From contig OZ038398.1 of NCBI GenBank assembly GCA_964036045.1, positions 25,116,109 through 25,180,108 on the forward strand: DNA of 64,000 bases, in the 5' to 3' direction. Shown here in pieces: positions 19,057-29,679 of this stretch. A program made the translations under genes and the position numbers. This stretch comes from Eutreptiella sp. 'Long Island Sound 2002' (Eukaryota > Euglenozoa > Euglenophyceae > Eutreptiales > Eutreptiaceae). Every line of letters begins with the position of its first letter. Within the stretch, counting starts at the first letter, position 1. The notes beneath the pieces are model-generated. The model saw only the letters and a list, made by a program, of their open reading frames with translations. It had not been told where the DNA came from and ran no database searches.

Positions 19057-19486
19057 GTTCGTGGGCTCCAATCTGATGCTCATCGGCGCCACGAACCGCC
19101 GCGAGCACTGCGACCCCGCGCTCCTCAGCCGCTTCGAGAACGTCATCACGTTCCCGCTGCCGCAAGTGGGGGACCGGCGGCAGATCTTCGGGCACTACGC
19201 TCGCCACCTGACCCCCGCCGATCTCGACGCGCTGGCGCGGAAGAGCGACGGGCTCTCGGGCCGCAATATCAAGAACGTGTGCAGCCTCACGGAGCGGCGG
19301 TGGATCAGCACGAGCCTTGCGGTGGGCGCGACCGCGGCCACGATCCGCCCGCCGCCGGCGCAGGCGTACCTCGTCAGCCTCAGCGCCACGCACAAGGACG
19401 AGAACGGGGACGTGTACGTGAGCGAGCACGCGGAGGACGCGCAGGAGAAGAACGCCTCGAAGGTCTACGCGTCGTACAGTGGCTGA
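19057..19486 (+). CDS. AAA+ ATPase D2, last exon (sensor 1, arginine finger, lid)
   Basis: This opens after ACCGCAG in phase 2 and reads 143 codons to TGA at 19484-19486. It encodes SNLMLIGATNRRE (sensor 1), PALLSRFENVITFPLPQ (arginine-finger region), GLSGRNIKNVCSLTERRW (sensor 2) and an Ala/Pro-rich tail ending in ASKVYASYSG. All catalytic elements of D2 are therefore intact across three exons. The stop codon lies at the first bases of a ~175-bp dispersed repeat that also occurs at 21925, so the native C-terminus may have been replaced when that repeat arrived. Confidence 0.86.
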
Positions 19487-19660
19487 TCACTGTGGGCCAG
19501 GGGTCGTGCCGCGTGCGCCGCGCCGACCCGTGGGCCCGCAGAAGTCCCACCAAAGAATCCGAGGCCACGTGCCACGCGGCGGGAGTGGCACGCTCCCATG
19601 CCGTACCCACAGGCCCTCCTCGGGCGACTCCGCACCAACGCCCTGACACGAGGCACAACT
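19483..19660 (+). repeat. ~175-bp repeat, copy 1, overlapping the AAA stop
   Basis: From CTGATCACTGTGGGCCAGGG to CTGACACGAGGCACAAC the sequence matches 21925-22105 at roughly 95 percent by eye, in the same orientation. The AAA D2 TGA falls inside its first four bases. In another frame both copies stay open (GQGxCRVRRADxWARRSPTK), which may be coding or chance. Confidence 0.8.
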
Positions 19661-21240
19661 GATGGCGAGGCGGATCGCTACGTTGCCTCGGTCCTGTCGC
19701 CCGTCAGGCGTCCTCTGCGGATTCAGATGACCTTTTGCTTTTCTTTTTCGTTCTACGGATTTTGAGGATTGCCCGGTTGGCGAGTAGCCGGTGCGGAAGA
19801 GCAAGTGTTGCGGAGTGCGGACTGTGCAGCACCGGATGCTCGGGCAAGGGCCACCGCAGGATCGTGGAAGTAGGCCCCCTGAAGGCCACGCCACATCCGC
19901 TGGCTGGAGGTTCTACATCGCGCCGATGCTGCCGGCATTGCAGTGTGGCTTTTTGGCGGTTGGCAGGCCATTGACGCCGATTTGCACTTATTCAACGGGC
20001 GGTTGGCAGTTTTTCAACGGCGGTCGGCGGTCAATCGACGGCGATGGCCTGCAAGAATACACCGCACGTAGGGTTGGCGTACATGTCGGGTCGACGTACG
20101 TTCGGCCGGTTGGGTCCGCTGGTCGAAGTATGCGGCCGTGCATTTTTGGCTGGCCAACCGGCGGAATGAGCGGTTTACTCTATCACCCTCCTTTTCCGCT
20201 CCAACCCCCCCTCCCCCTTCCCCTTCCCCTCCCCCTTCCCCTTCCCCTTCCCCTTCCCCTTCCCCTTCCCCTTCCCCTTCCCCTTCCCCTTCCCCTTCCC
20301 CTTCCCCTTCCCCCTCCCCCTCCCCCTTCCCCTTCCCCTCCCCCTTCCCCTTCCCCTTCCCCTTCCCCTTCCCCTTCCCCTTCCCCTTCCCCTTCCCCTT
20401 CCCCTTCCCCTTCCCCTTCCCCTTCCCCTTCCCCTTCCCCTCCCCCTCCCCTTCCCCTTCCCGTTCCTACGTTAACGACTTTCGCATGCCACCATCCCCC
20501 TCACCACTTCCCCGTGCAGCCTCTGTCTAGTCCGATGGCCCCACAACATGAGACGTGGAAATGCACAGCCGTTTCTTCGGTCGGCCAATGTATTCGCCGA
20601 GCCGATACGTACCCCGACCCCTCACCCCCACCCCCCCACCCCATGTCCGATTTATCGCGCCGGGCCGACGGCGGTCGGCGGTCAGCCGAAGGCGGCTGTG
20701 GGCCGGCTGTCGTCAATGTGCGGGGGACCAGTGACCGTTGATGACGTGGAGCCCGACGCCGCCTCGGTCTCGTGGGGGTTCGTGGCCCCGCATTTGCAAA
20801 CCGCCGCCTTGCCACAGTCCAGAGGGGCAGGCCCCTGTGCAATTAATTGCACATCTCTGACCATCGGGTGGCAGTTTGGCGGTCCAGCAACGATGATTAT
20901 CAATGGTATGATCACCACCCATTGTGTAAGAGATGGCCACCTGACCCCGTAGCCGTGCCTGGTTTCCGATCTCTTTCCGATCTCCAATCCCTTGGGGCGG
21001 CCAGGCACTAGTGGGGCCGTGGTCTCGTGACCATCTCTTGTGGCTAGTGTGTGTCCCCACACAAATTTTCTGCATCCAGCGTATCGCAAACCTTTTTTTT
21101 GTGTACCTGGTGTGTATCTCAAAAGTTGTTCCAGCCTAAATAAGCAACACATAACCATGTGTAGGCTATAACACAGATGTCTACTCAGGGGCTGAGGTCG
21201 TGGAGGAAGTGGCTGCAAGTGGTCCACATGTTGCAGCCCT
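19661..21240. other. no supported gene; microsatellite and repeat-like DNA
   Basis: This holds GC-rich sequence with CGGCGGTCGGCGGTC-type patches, the (CCCCTT)n tract and a less GC-rich part from about 21050. Proline/serine and proline/phenylalanine frames across the microsatellite are artefacts. A minus-strand frame over 19704-19889 ends in KIRRTKKKSKRSSESAEDA but has no other support. Confidence 0.5.
20200..20462 (+). repeat. (CCCCTT)n microsatellite
   Basis: About 40 copies of CCCCTT with a few CCCCCT variants. Polypurine on the minus strand. Confidence 0.97.
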
Positions 21241-21241
21241 G

Positions 21242-21401
21242 ATGGAAAAGTATCAAATCCTATCGTCTTGAGACACTGCAGTTTATAGCACCGGAGGACA
21301 TGGCTGCCATGAATATGTTGGTTGGACATCGACGCCTTCTGGTGGACCTAGTGAAGCAGATGGTCAACAAGCCGGTGGAGAGCAAGAAGAACTCTTCTTA
21401 G
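21242..21401 (+). CDS. short protein-like fragment, unrecognised
   Basis: The frame runs from about 21242 to TAG at 21399-21401 and includes an ATG at 21300. The peptide SYRLETLQFIAPEDMAAMNM continues to a basic HRRLLVDLVKQMVNKP and a lysine/serine end. Just upstream a different frame reads AEVVEEVAASGPHVAALMEK and could be joined by a frameshift near 21250. The composition is protein-like, but no start, acceptor or family is clear. Confidence 0.27.
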
Positions 21402-21924
21402 AGGTCACTGAGGGGTGTTACAAGGTCATTGGGGGCAGGTCCATACTCTGTATAGTATTGGCCTGTAAGGAAATGACCGAGATACATTCTTCTTTTGTTG
21501 TGTGTGTGCCATGTGTATCCCCTCACAAATTTTGTGTACTGATTGTGTGTCCCAAAAATTTTTCACGTATTTCACGTTGCGCGGATACGCACTAGCCTAA
21601 GTTCTGCTCTCGCACGGCGGAGGGGGCTGGTCAGGAGCACGATACACGTCTGCCGTTGTTCATGCCGATGAAACTGCAGCCGTGCACTGAAGGGGGGTCG
21701 GGGGGGGGGGGGGGGGCGCTGACCGTTCCGCCACGACCGCTTCTGTCTGCCCTCTGTAACCGCCAGACGGCGTTTTCCAGTCGCCTTCCCAAGCACCTGT
21801 AACCGCTTTGGCAACCGCTTTTGAAACCCCCCTTCAGCCTCCTGCCCCCCTCAAATAGACAAGGATGTCTGCGAATTCCCGCACACATTTCGAAAAAAGC
21901 AGCGAATGGTCGAGTATGGACAAC

Positions 21925-22105
21925 CTGATCATTGTGGGCCAGGGGTTATGCCGCGTGCGCCGCGCCGACCTGTGGGCCCGCAGAAGTCCCACCAAAGAAT
22001 CCGAGGCCCGTGCCACGCGGCGGGAGTGGCACGCTCCCATGCCGAACCCACAGGCCCTCCTCGGGCGACTCCGCACCAACGCCCTGACACGAGGCACAAC
22101 AGCAG
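21925..22105 (+). repeat. ~175-bp repeat, copy 2
   Basis: This matches 19483-19660 (see there). It lies within a frame open from about 21865 to 22182 on the plus strand (105 codons), so the repeat may derive from an old coding sequence. Confidence 0.8.
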
Positions 22106-23960
22106 CATGTCCGCCCACAAGTCATGTCAGCCGAAGAGCCATCGCAAAGAATCTGCACCCAAAGGACTTGCGCTGTTTCTGAAGACCGGCCGTCCACAGT
22201 GCCGAGTTTCTCCGCAACACTCCAATAAAAACGCGTTGCGCGGGGAGCACCGACCCCCGTTTTTTGGCCCTGATGCCACCCCCCCCCCCCCCCCCCCGGG
22301 GCCTGCGCTTGAAGGGGTGATGGTCCCTCCACAACGGTCACTGTCAGTTACCCTCCAACTCTATCTTCCCAAATGCCGCGGCTCTGTCACTGCCGCCTCC
22401 TGCTCACCAACGCCTCTGCGCATTCCGATGGATGGGCAGAATTTTCGCGCCACTCGGGGGGTGGGGGTCCGGAGGGGCGGGGGGGGGGGGGGGTAGTGAA
22501 TCGTGACATGTCATGATATCTACAAAGGGCCATAGTGCGAAATCCAAAGTTCCGAAAATATCGTGACGCCCAAAAGGCTCTGCGGGTTTTTTGTGCATAC
22601 AGGGCGGCAGCTCTCCAGAAACCCGCGCGACTTGCCCCTTGGGTGAGTTTGGGGGCTGGAATGGGTAGAAGCCCCATGGACTATTGCTCCTTAATATGAT
22701 TTCCTTCCTTCTGCGGGTTTTTTGTAATGGATATCGTGGCGCTTCGTCACAATAGGGGTGGGGGGGGATGGAGAAGGGGACCCCCCCCCCCTCATATCCA
22801 CCCCTGCGCCTTCCCTGCTTTCAGACTGCGGAGCCCTCGTCCACTCGTCTCTCACTGTGACCACGCCTCCGAACGGTGTGCGAAGGGCACCACTGGTTTA
22901 CATCAAAACTGCAGGCAATATAAAGTGTGGGCGGGGGAGCTTTCAACTGCACCGGCAGTACACCTGCATCCCGATGGAACAGGCGAGGGGGTGGCTGGCC
23001 GAAGGAGCGCCGTGTTCTGTGCCTGTCTGGTTCCTCGCAAAGCTGGTCCAGGCAGTTGCTGCCTCTGCTCTTTGTGTCTCGGCTGCTTTGCAGTCCCACC
23101 CCCTTTCCTTGTTTCTGGGAACAGATGGTGCAACCCCAGGGCATCTATTTGGCATGTGTTCCATGCAAAAAAAAATCGCGATTTATGGGTGTCGAGTGGG
23201 TCACTGCTGACGATTTTGCAGACAGCTATCAAAAAGAGGCAACACCGCCTGCACCATGCACATCAAGTGAGGGATTAGCAGCCACAGCAGCGAGCTGATG
23301 CTGTTGGGGCTCTGAATTGTTGGTGTTGGGGCTTTGAGCCTCGGAATTGTCGCAGGGGAAGTGTCGCAGGGCAATGATGTTTGACACACTGAGGTGCTTT
23401 GCAAGTCCCCCGAAGCTCTGCGGTCATTGCAACGAAGAGGATTTGCGGATTTGGTGAACAAGTAGAGTGTAAAAAAGCTGTGGTCACCACAGCAGCGAGT
23501 TGACAGTGTTGCAGCTTTTGGCCACCCAAGAACAGGCTGGTGAGGGCTATTCAAGGGTACTGTGAAGACGCAGGTCCAGCTTTGAATGTTTGAGTGGGAT
23601 TTTGACCAAGGCCATCAAGTGCCAGAAATGGAAATGGCACTGAACAATTTTCTGCGGCTTGTAGAGTGATGATGGATTGTTGTTTTCTTGAGGAGAAGTG
23701 GGTACAGGCTCAGGAGCGCCATGGACGTTGTACTTGTTGTGACGTCTGGCAGACCGATGTCATAACCCACCATGATTCACAGGGCACACAGCACAGCATC
23801 AGTACTTCGACACCACGCTCAGACCATCCCCAGCAATTGCGTCAAGAGACACAGCTCAAAGTAAAAGAGACGCACCAGGCACTGTAGCCCGAAGACAGCA
23901 CCCAGTCCCAGCGCCCTACTCGGATCGTGATTAATGCTAGTTCAATCAAAAAAAGCATCA
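22106..23960. other. no confident gene; C/G runs and weak coding traces
   Basis: There is a 19-base C run at 22279-22297, a G run near 22481-22494, and TCTGCGGGTTTTTTGT twice (22578, 22711). Between 22870 and 23296 the plus strand has stretches such as YIKTAGNIKCGRGSFQLHRQ and GVEWVTADDFADSYQKEATP in different frames, suggesting a decayed coding region. 23666-23887 is open on the plus strand (CCFLEEKWVQAQERHGRCTC) with no recognised family. Confidence 0.4.
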
Positions 23961-23966
23961 AAATCA

Positions 23967-24600
23967 CCTCGCAGAGGTTGTTAGATCAAAGCCAGGCAGG
24001 CGTATGTAGGGGAAAACGCCACATAGCCCCCCATTTTGGGCCTTTTTGGGCGTATTCGCGTACCCCACCCCAAGGTGTTGAATTGTTAGTTTAACCCTTT
24101 GTAAAATCATTATTTTGTCCAATAAGTGCATCCCCCAATGAGTTTTTGGTCCGGAACCCCCCAGAACCCCCCCCCCCCACTTGAAATCCACTTTTTTGAG
24201 CTTCTGAGGGAGGGGTGAGGGGGGGTCAAAAAATGACCCCCCCTTTTTTGGGTCGAAAAAAAAATCATGAATCTTTTGGTTTTTTTCGATTTTGAGCCGA
24301 AAAAGTGTTTGCGGGTCCCGACTCCATGGGGTTTGTATGGGGCGGAGTGGGACGAGCGCTAATGCAGTTTCTGCACTTTTCAGCCATTTTTGGTTTGTTG
24401 GTGGTTTTGGCGACCTCGGTGACCCCGTGGTACCCACTGTGAGGGGTGTGAGTGGGGATGTTGTGACGGTATATGCCTACTAGGATACGAAAGGGCGTTT
24501 TTTGCAGTCCTTAGCCTTGCCTAGGGCTGGTCACAACCCGTTCCAAAAATGCGAAATGACTGTTTCCACGAATAATGGCTCACATGAGTGAATGGGCCAG
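23967..24600 (+). repeat. satellite unit A, copy 1
   Basis: A ~620-bp unit starts CTCGCAGAGGTTGTTAGATC and includes TGAATTGTTAGTTTAACC, GTAAAATCATTATTTTGTCC, a hairpin GGGGGGTCA/TGACCCCCC around A-rich DNA, and GTGGTACCCACTGTGAGGGG. Copies follow at 24648-25250 and 45650-46290. An inverted, diverged piece lies at 48010-48185 and a faint trace near 56235-56370. Confidence 0.85.
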
Positions 24601-24647
24601 TACACAACCTGCTGATGCAGTTTTTCACCATGTACAGCTCAAAAATC

Positions 24648-25250
24648 ACCTCGCAGAGGTTGTTAGATCAAAGCCAGGCAGGCGTATATAGGGGATTACG
24701 CCACATAGCCCCCCATTTTGGGCCTGTTTGGGCCTATTCGCGTACCCTACCCCAAGGTGTTGAATTGTTAGTTTAACCTTTTGTAAAATCATTATTTTGT
24801 CCAATAGACGCATCCCCCGATGAGTTTTTGGTCCGGACCCCCTCAGGCCCCCCCACTTGAAACCCACTTTTTTGAGGTTTTGAGGGAGGGGGGGGGGGGG
24901 GTCAAAAAATGACCCCCCCTTTTTTTGGGTCGAAAATCATGAATCTTTTGGTTTTTTTCGATTTTGAGCCGAAAAAGTGTTTCCGGGTCCCGACTCCATG
25001 GGGTTTGTATGGGGCGGAGTGGGACGAGCGCTTATGCAGTTTCTGCACTTTTCAGCCATTTTTGGTTTGTTGGTGGTTTTGGCGACCTCGGTGACCCCGT
25101 GGTACCCACTGTGAGGGGTGTGAGTGGGGATGTTGTGACGGTATATGCCTACTAGGAGACGGAAGGACATTTTTGCGGTCTCTAGCTTTGCTGAGAGCCG
25201 GTCACAACGTGTGCCAAAGACGCGAAACGACTGTTTCCACCAATAATGGC
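24648..25250 (+). repeat. satellite unit A, copy 2
   Basis: This is about 90 percent identical to copy 1 and directly adjacent to it through a short stretch of unit B start (ACACAACCTGCTGATGCAG). It keeps the GGGGGGTCAAAAAATGACCC hairpin near 24897-24918. Confidence 0.85.
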
Positions 25251-25254
25251 CTAG

Positions 25255-26640
25255 TGAATGGGCCGGTACACAACCTGCAGCTTTTCACCCTGGGCAGCTT
25301 AAAACCCGAAGTTTTTGAAAGTTGTTTTTATGATATTGTGATCACCTAAAAAGACCATCCAAGGTATGTAAAGCATGTTTTAGGCCGTATTTACATGTTT
25401 TTCACCCTATTTGGGTATTAGAGCCACGGAGGGGGGGGGGGGGGGGGCTCCCAAGGGATTGGTACACAACTTGCTTATGCAGCTTTTCACCCTGGGCAGC
25501 TCAAAAATGGAAGCTTTCAAAACTCATTTTTTTCATACCATGATCACCTAAAATGACCATCCAAGCTATGTAAAGCATGTTGTAGGCCGTATCTACGTGT
25601 TTTTGACCCTATTTGGGCATTGGGCGCACGGGGGGGGGGGGGGGGCTCGAAGGGATTACACAACCTGCTAGTGCAGCTTTTCACCCTGGGCTGCTCAAAA
25701 ATTGAAGTGTTCGAAACTTGTTTTTTTGATATTGTGACCACCTAAAATGACCATCCAAGCTATGTGAAGCATGTTTTACGTCATATTTACATGTTTTTCA
25801 CCCTATTTGGGTATGACCTCGGGGGGGGGGGGGGGCACCCAAGGGATGGGTACACAACCTGCTTTTGCAGCTTTTTTACCGTGGGCAGCTCAAAAATCGA
25901 AGTTTTCAAAACTTATTTTTCTGATACCCCGATCACTTAAAATGACCATCCAAGCTACGTAAAGCATGTTTTAGGCCGTATTTATGTCGTTTTTTCCCTA
26001 TTTGGTGTGTGCGTTGCTTGAAGTAGATTATGTGCGAGGTGGATTTGCCGAAGGCAATAAGATTTTAATTTTTGAAACTTATTCTTGTCATACCGTGATC
26101 GCCTAAAATGACCATCCAAGCTATGTAAACCATGTTTTAGGCAGTATTTATGTGTTTTTCACCATATTTGGGTATTGGGTGCAACAGGGGGGGGGGGGCT
26201 CCTTAGGGATTGGTACACAACGTGTTTATGCAGTTCTTTACTTTGAACAACTCAAAAATCGAAGTTTTCAAAACTCATTTTTTTGATACCATGATCGCCT
26301 AAAGCGGCCATCCAAGGTATGTAAAGCATGTTTTAGGCCGTATTTACGTATTTTTCACCTTATTTGGGTATCGGGTGCGCGGGGGGGTGGGGGTCCCAAG
26401 GGATTGGTACACAACTTGCTTATGCAGCTTTTCACCTTGAGCGGCTCAAAAGTCGAAGTTTCCAAAACCCATTTTTTTTGACATTGTGATCACCTCATTG
26501 TGATCACCTCAAACTACCAATCAAGATATGTAAAGCATGTTTTAGCCCGTATTTATGTAGCTTCTACCCTATTTTGGGTGTATGTTGCTTGGGGTAGATT
26601 CTCTGCGAGGTGGACTTGCTGAAGGCAATAGAATTGATGC
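25255..26640 (+). repeat. satellite unit B array, left (about 7 units of ~195 bp)
   Basis: Each unit runs: GGTACACAACCTGCTTATGC, CTCAAAAATCGAAGTTTTC, GTGATCACCTAAAATGACCA, GTAAAGCATGTTTTAGGCCG, CACCCTATTTGGGTATTGGG, then a G run of about 8 to 17 bases and CTCCCAAGGGATTG. The GTAAAGCATGTT blocks recur near 25370, 25571, 25764, 25960, 26124, 26319 and 26530. The array ends in GATTCTCTGCGAGGTGGACT. Confidence 0.9.
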
Positions 26641-26720
26641 AACCAAAGCCCCAAGGCTTGGAAAACACTCTTCCCGTGTACATCCGGAGCCGTGTGCTAG
26701 GGTGCGATGAGAAGCAAGTC

Positions 26721-26724
26721 CTAC
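26721..26724. repeat. target-site duplication CTAC, left
   Basis: CTAC immediately precedes the left LTR (26725) and is repeated immediately after the right LTR (43903-43906). A 4-bp duplication is within the range made by Ty3/gypsy integrases. Confidence 0.85.
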
Positions 26725-29668
26725 TGACGCGTTCCCATGGGGGGCCGGCCACGGGACGCTGCGGTGGACACACGCAAGTGAGCAGGCAGGCAAAGCACTA
26801 CGCTCACAAGGGCATCAATGCGTTGTCATGTGACAAAGCGTTTCAGAATCCTTGCCACTCTGCAAAGAGGGAACGAAAGTATGTACAGCAACACATCAGG
26901 ATATGTACACATGGGGTTAAGACTGGACTGGGGTAAGGGCATCACAGGACTATAGACACTCAGTCCCAACTCATATCCCAATCCCAGGTCCGACCCTCTC
27001 AGTGGCTGATGGGGGCGGGGGCTCAAACACAACCCATGCCCTGCTCAGTCCGGACCCTGAAACCCTGCCAATAGGGGGGGTGTCCCGCCCAGCCACAGGC
27101 GAGTTCCTGGGAACCAAGGGGCTCCAAGGCCAACCGACAGTGGCTCCCTATGCTCCCTTAATGGCAGGTCCCAACTCCACTCTGAGCCAGAGATATGGCC
27201 CCGCCATTATCACCCAGGAGTTGGTAGCTGAAAATGGGCTGTTTCAGCCCAAACTGAAATAAACTCAAAAATCCCCAAAATTGACCCCTCGTCCGGACCC
27301 GCCAGAGGTAGGGACGAGGCTACTGACCCTATGCCCTTCGAGTACGAACCCCCTGGAGCCCTCACCCAACCTGGTTCCCTTTGAGGTCCCGGCATCAGGG
27401 CAACACGGATGAGTCAAGTGGGGTCATGATGCCAAAATCACCAAAATTGGCGTCATTCCCACGCGCGGCTCGCTCGGCCAAGGTGAGGCCATTGGCTCAC
27501 AGGGCAGGAGGCCGGACCTAGGACTTATATCTGAGTGTACAATTTGGATTTAGGTCCGGGCTCCCTATGGGCTTAGAGAAATGGGGCCGCCAATTGACCA
27601 CACGGAAGGGGGAAATTGGGGTCCCAAAATTGGGTCATTTTGGCTGCTTGAAATGAGCCAAAATTCGGTGTGCTCCCAATAGTATATCTCCACGCCGGCT
27701 TGGAGATCGGATCCGCCATTCCACACGCGATCCACCGGGAGTCCAACGGAGACTCCCATGCCCTTGGCTCTCAAAGATCTCCATGCCACTTGGCGTGGTG
27801 ACGAACCCAATTGGGTCCACAAATGCCAAAATTGCAAAATTGCCCACACTCACTTTGGGCTAGCGCCTTAACGAAGGTGACTCCGCTTCGCCCACGTGGT
27901 GTGTGGACCATGGGGACCATTACCCATAACACCCATGTCATATATGGTCCATTGGTCCATGCGTCCGGCGTGCACGAGGGTTAGAACATAGTGCACGGCG
28001 GGCAGCAAAAGTGGAAAATTGCTCAAAATGGCCAAAAATGCGCACACTCATGGTTGGGGCAAGTGAGGCACATGCCCGACTTGGACCGGAGTCTGCCATA
28101 GGATTGATATCAAGTCATATGTGTCCAACATATCTTTGGGGCGTCGCCCAACTCCTCCGGTATTGGGAATGGCAGGGTCGCCAAGTGCGCCCATGATTTG
28201 GGATGGTCCCAAATCGCCAACATGGCGGCCACGGTATGCCAAGCCTAAGAGGAGTTATTCGCCGGGTCCAAGATATGTTGGCTACCGAAGTATGTACCCT
28301 CATAACATACTTGGGTCATGATGTCAATTGAGCGCAACGTTGAGATACACGGTCGCCACTTGACATCATGACGAGCCAAAAATGGCAAAATTGGCACAAT
28401 GACACACAAAAGTGCCTTGAAAGGTCTACAATTATATTATAATATCTCCGGCTTGGATCGTGCAATCACTTAATCCTTCTAAACACAATGACTTGACACC
28501 ATTGACCTTCGATCCCACATATGTGCTCCACTTGGGGCGCCTTGAAAGGTTACGAGCGCTACTTCCCAAGTGGGCACATGAAAATATGGAAAATTGTAAA
28601 ACACACACCTTGCTCCCAACGCATCGCTTCGGAATCACCACACAAGCTTCCCTTCACGAAGGTTAGGCTTGCAATTGACCGTAGGGAGTATGGAGAAGGG
28701 GCTTGCACAATATGAGGTCCATTGGCGGGCTTGTCTTGGAGCAATGGGCCCGCCAAATGGGCACGCAACACCACACATGGCACATACCAAATATTGCCCA
28801 AAAAGGCAGCTCCCACCACGATATGTCATGCCCCTCCAAGGGCATAACTTTGTGTCAATCGCTCATAGGAACTCAAGGAGAGTTCCTATGCAACACCAAC
28901 ACTTGCGCGCTACACTCGAAAGTTATCTTAACGCACGCAATATCATGGCCAAAGAGTTATAACGCAAACTCTACCCAATTGACCATGATCCATTACACTA
29001 GCGCGCACGTGTGGAAACGCAAGGCGTATAATGCTTCCTAAATTACGTCGGGAGTATTGTGAATACATCCCACGTTTCCCTATCGTAATTCCTCGCAAGC
29101 AACACGAGATATGACCTTCACAAGTGGCCTCACGAATCAACTTTGTTTTGCCCATATCTTTAAGACAAATGGAGGGCAGGATAAAAGGGAAGTTGATTCG
29201 TGCATACGGAAGCACGTAGGTCCACTCGAAAGAGGTCAAATCAAGTGCGGGGATGTCGAAGTCGAAAATCCGATTTCGACATCCTGAAAAATTCGGATTA
29301 AGGTTGCGAGTATTAATTATGAAAATTGCGGAAGCATCCATGCAGTTCCTGGCGACTTTGGAGCCTTCGTGACGGATAGCGTTAAAATTTCCATTATAAA
29401 CAGTTAAACTGGCGGTTACGGTAAAGTCGCGAACCAACCGCCAGCAGTCAAAATAGTGAGTATCAGAACGGAAGCGTAAAAATTGACGGAAACAATATGA
29501 AAATAAAACCCTGTTGATTCCTGATATTCTGATACACAAATCTCCGCTGGCGGTGCATCGGTTGCCGATGCGGGGCTTCACGGCACGGAACACGCCGTGC
29601 ATGGGGTTAGTGGACCGGAGACCGGTTGTATGCCGTAACCTGGCCATGGGGTTCTGGGTACCGCTTCA
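26725..29668 (-). repeat. 3' LTR (left copy)
   Basis: This matches 40959-43902 base for base except about ten substitutions, for example at 26736, 27083, 27144, a CC/TT pair near 27327, and near 28307 and 28675. On the minus strand it starts TGAAGCGG and ends GCGTCA. GC content is lower than in the internal coding region. No promoter element was assigned with confidence. Confidence 0.96.
28943..29647 (-). CDS. 234-codon open frame inside the left LTR
   Basis: A frame starting 21 bases into the LTR and lying wholly within it is open for 234 codons, and the same frame is intact at 43177-43881. The peptide contains CFRQFLRFRSDTHYFDCWR and SKVARNCMDASAIFIINTR; no family is recognised. Since the two copies are nearly identical because of recent insertion, conservation between them is not evidence of function. 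An open frame of this length is less expected here than in the GC-rich parts. Confidence 0.25.
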   Translation of the reverse strand: MARLRHTTGLRSTNPMHGVFRAVKPRIGNRCTASGDLCIRISGINRVLFSYCFRQFLRFRSDTHYFDCWRLVRDFTVTASLTVYNGNFNAIRHEGSKVARNCMDASAIFIINTRNLNPNFSGCRNRIFDFDIPALDLTSFEWTYVLPYARINFPFILPSICLKDMGKTKLIREATCEGHISCCLRGITIGKRGMYSQYSRRNLGSIIRLAFPHVRASVMDHGQLGRVCVITLWP

Positions 29669-29679
29669 CCCCCCTCCTT
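29669..29679 (-). promoter_or_regulatory. polypurine tract
   Basis: On the minus strand AAGGAGGGGGG lies directly against the TG of the 3' LTR. This is the expected place and composition for the plus-strand primer in LTR retrotransposon reverse transcription. Confidence 0.85.

Noticed and set aside
20138-20741. Proline/serine and proline/phenylalanine frames
   Set aside because: Translation of the (CCCCTT)n tract.
26610-26936. Plus-strand frame crossing the left LTR boundary
   Set aside because: Half lies in satellite flank and half in the LTR, so it exists only because of the insertion.
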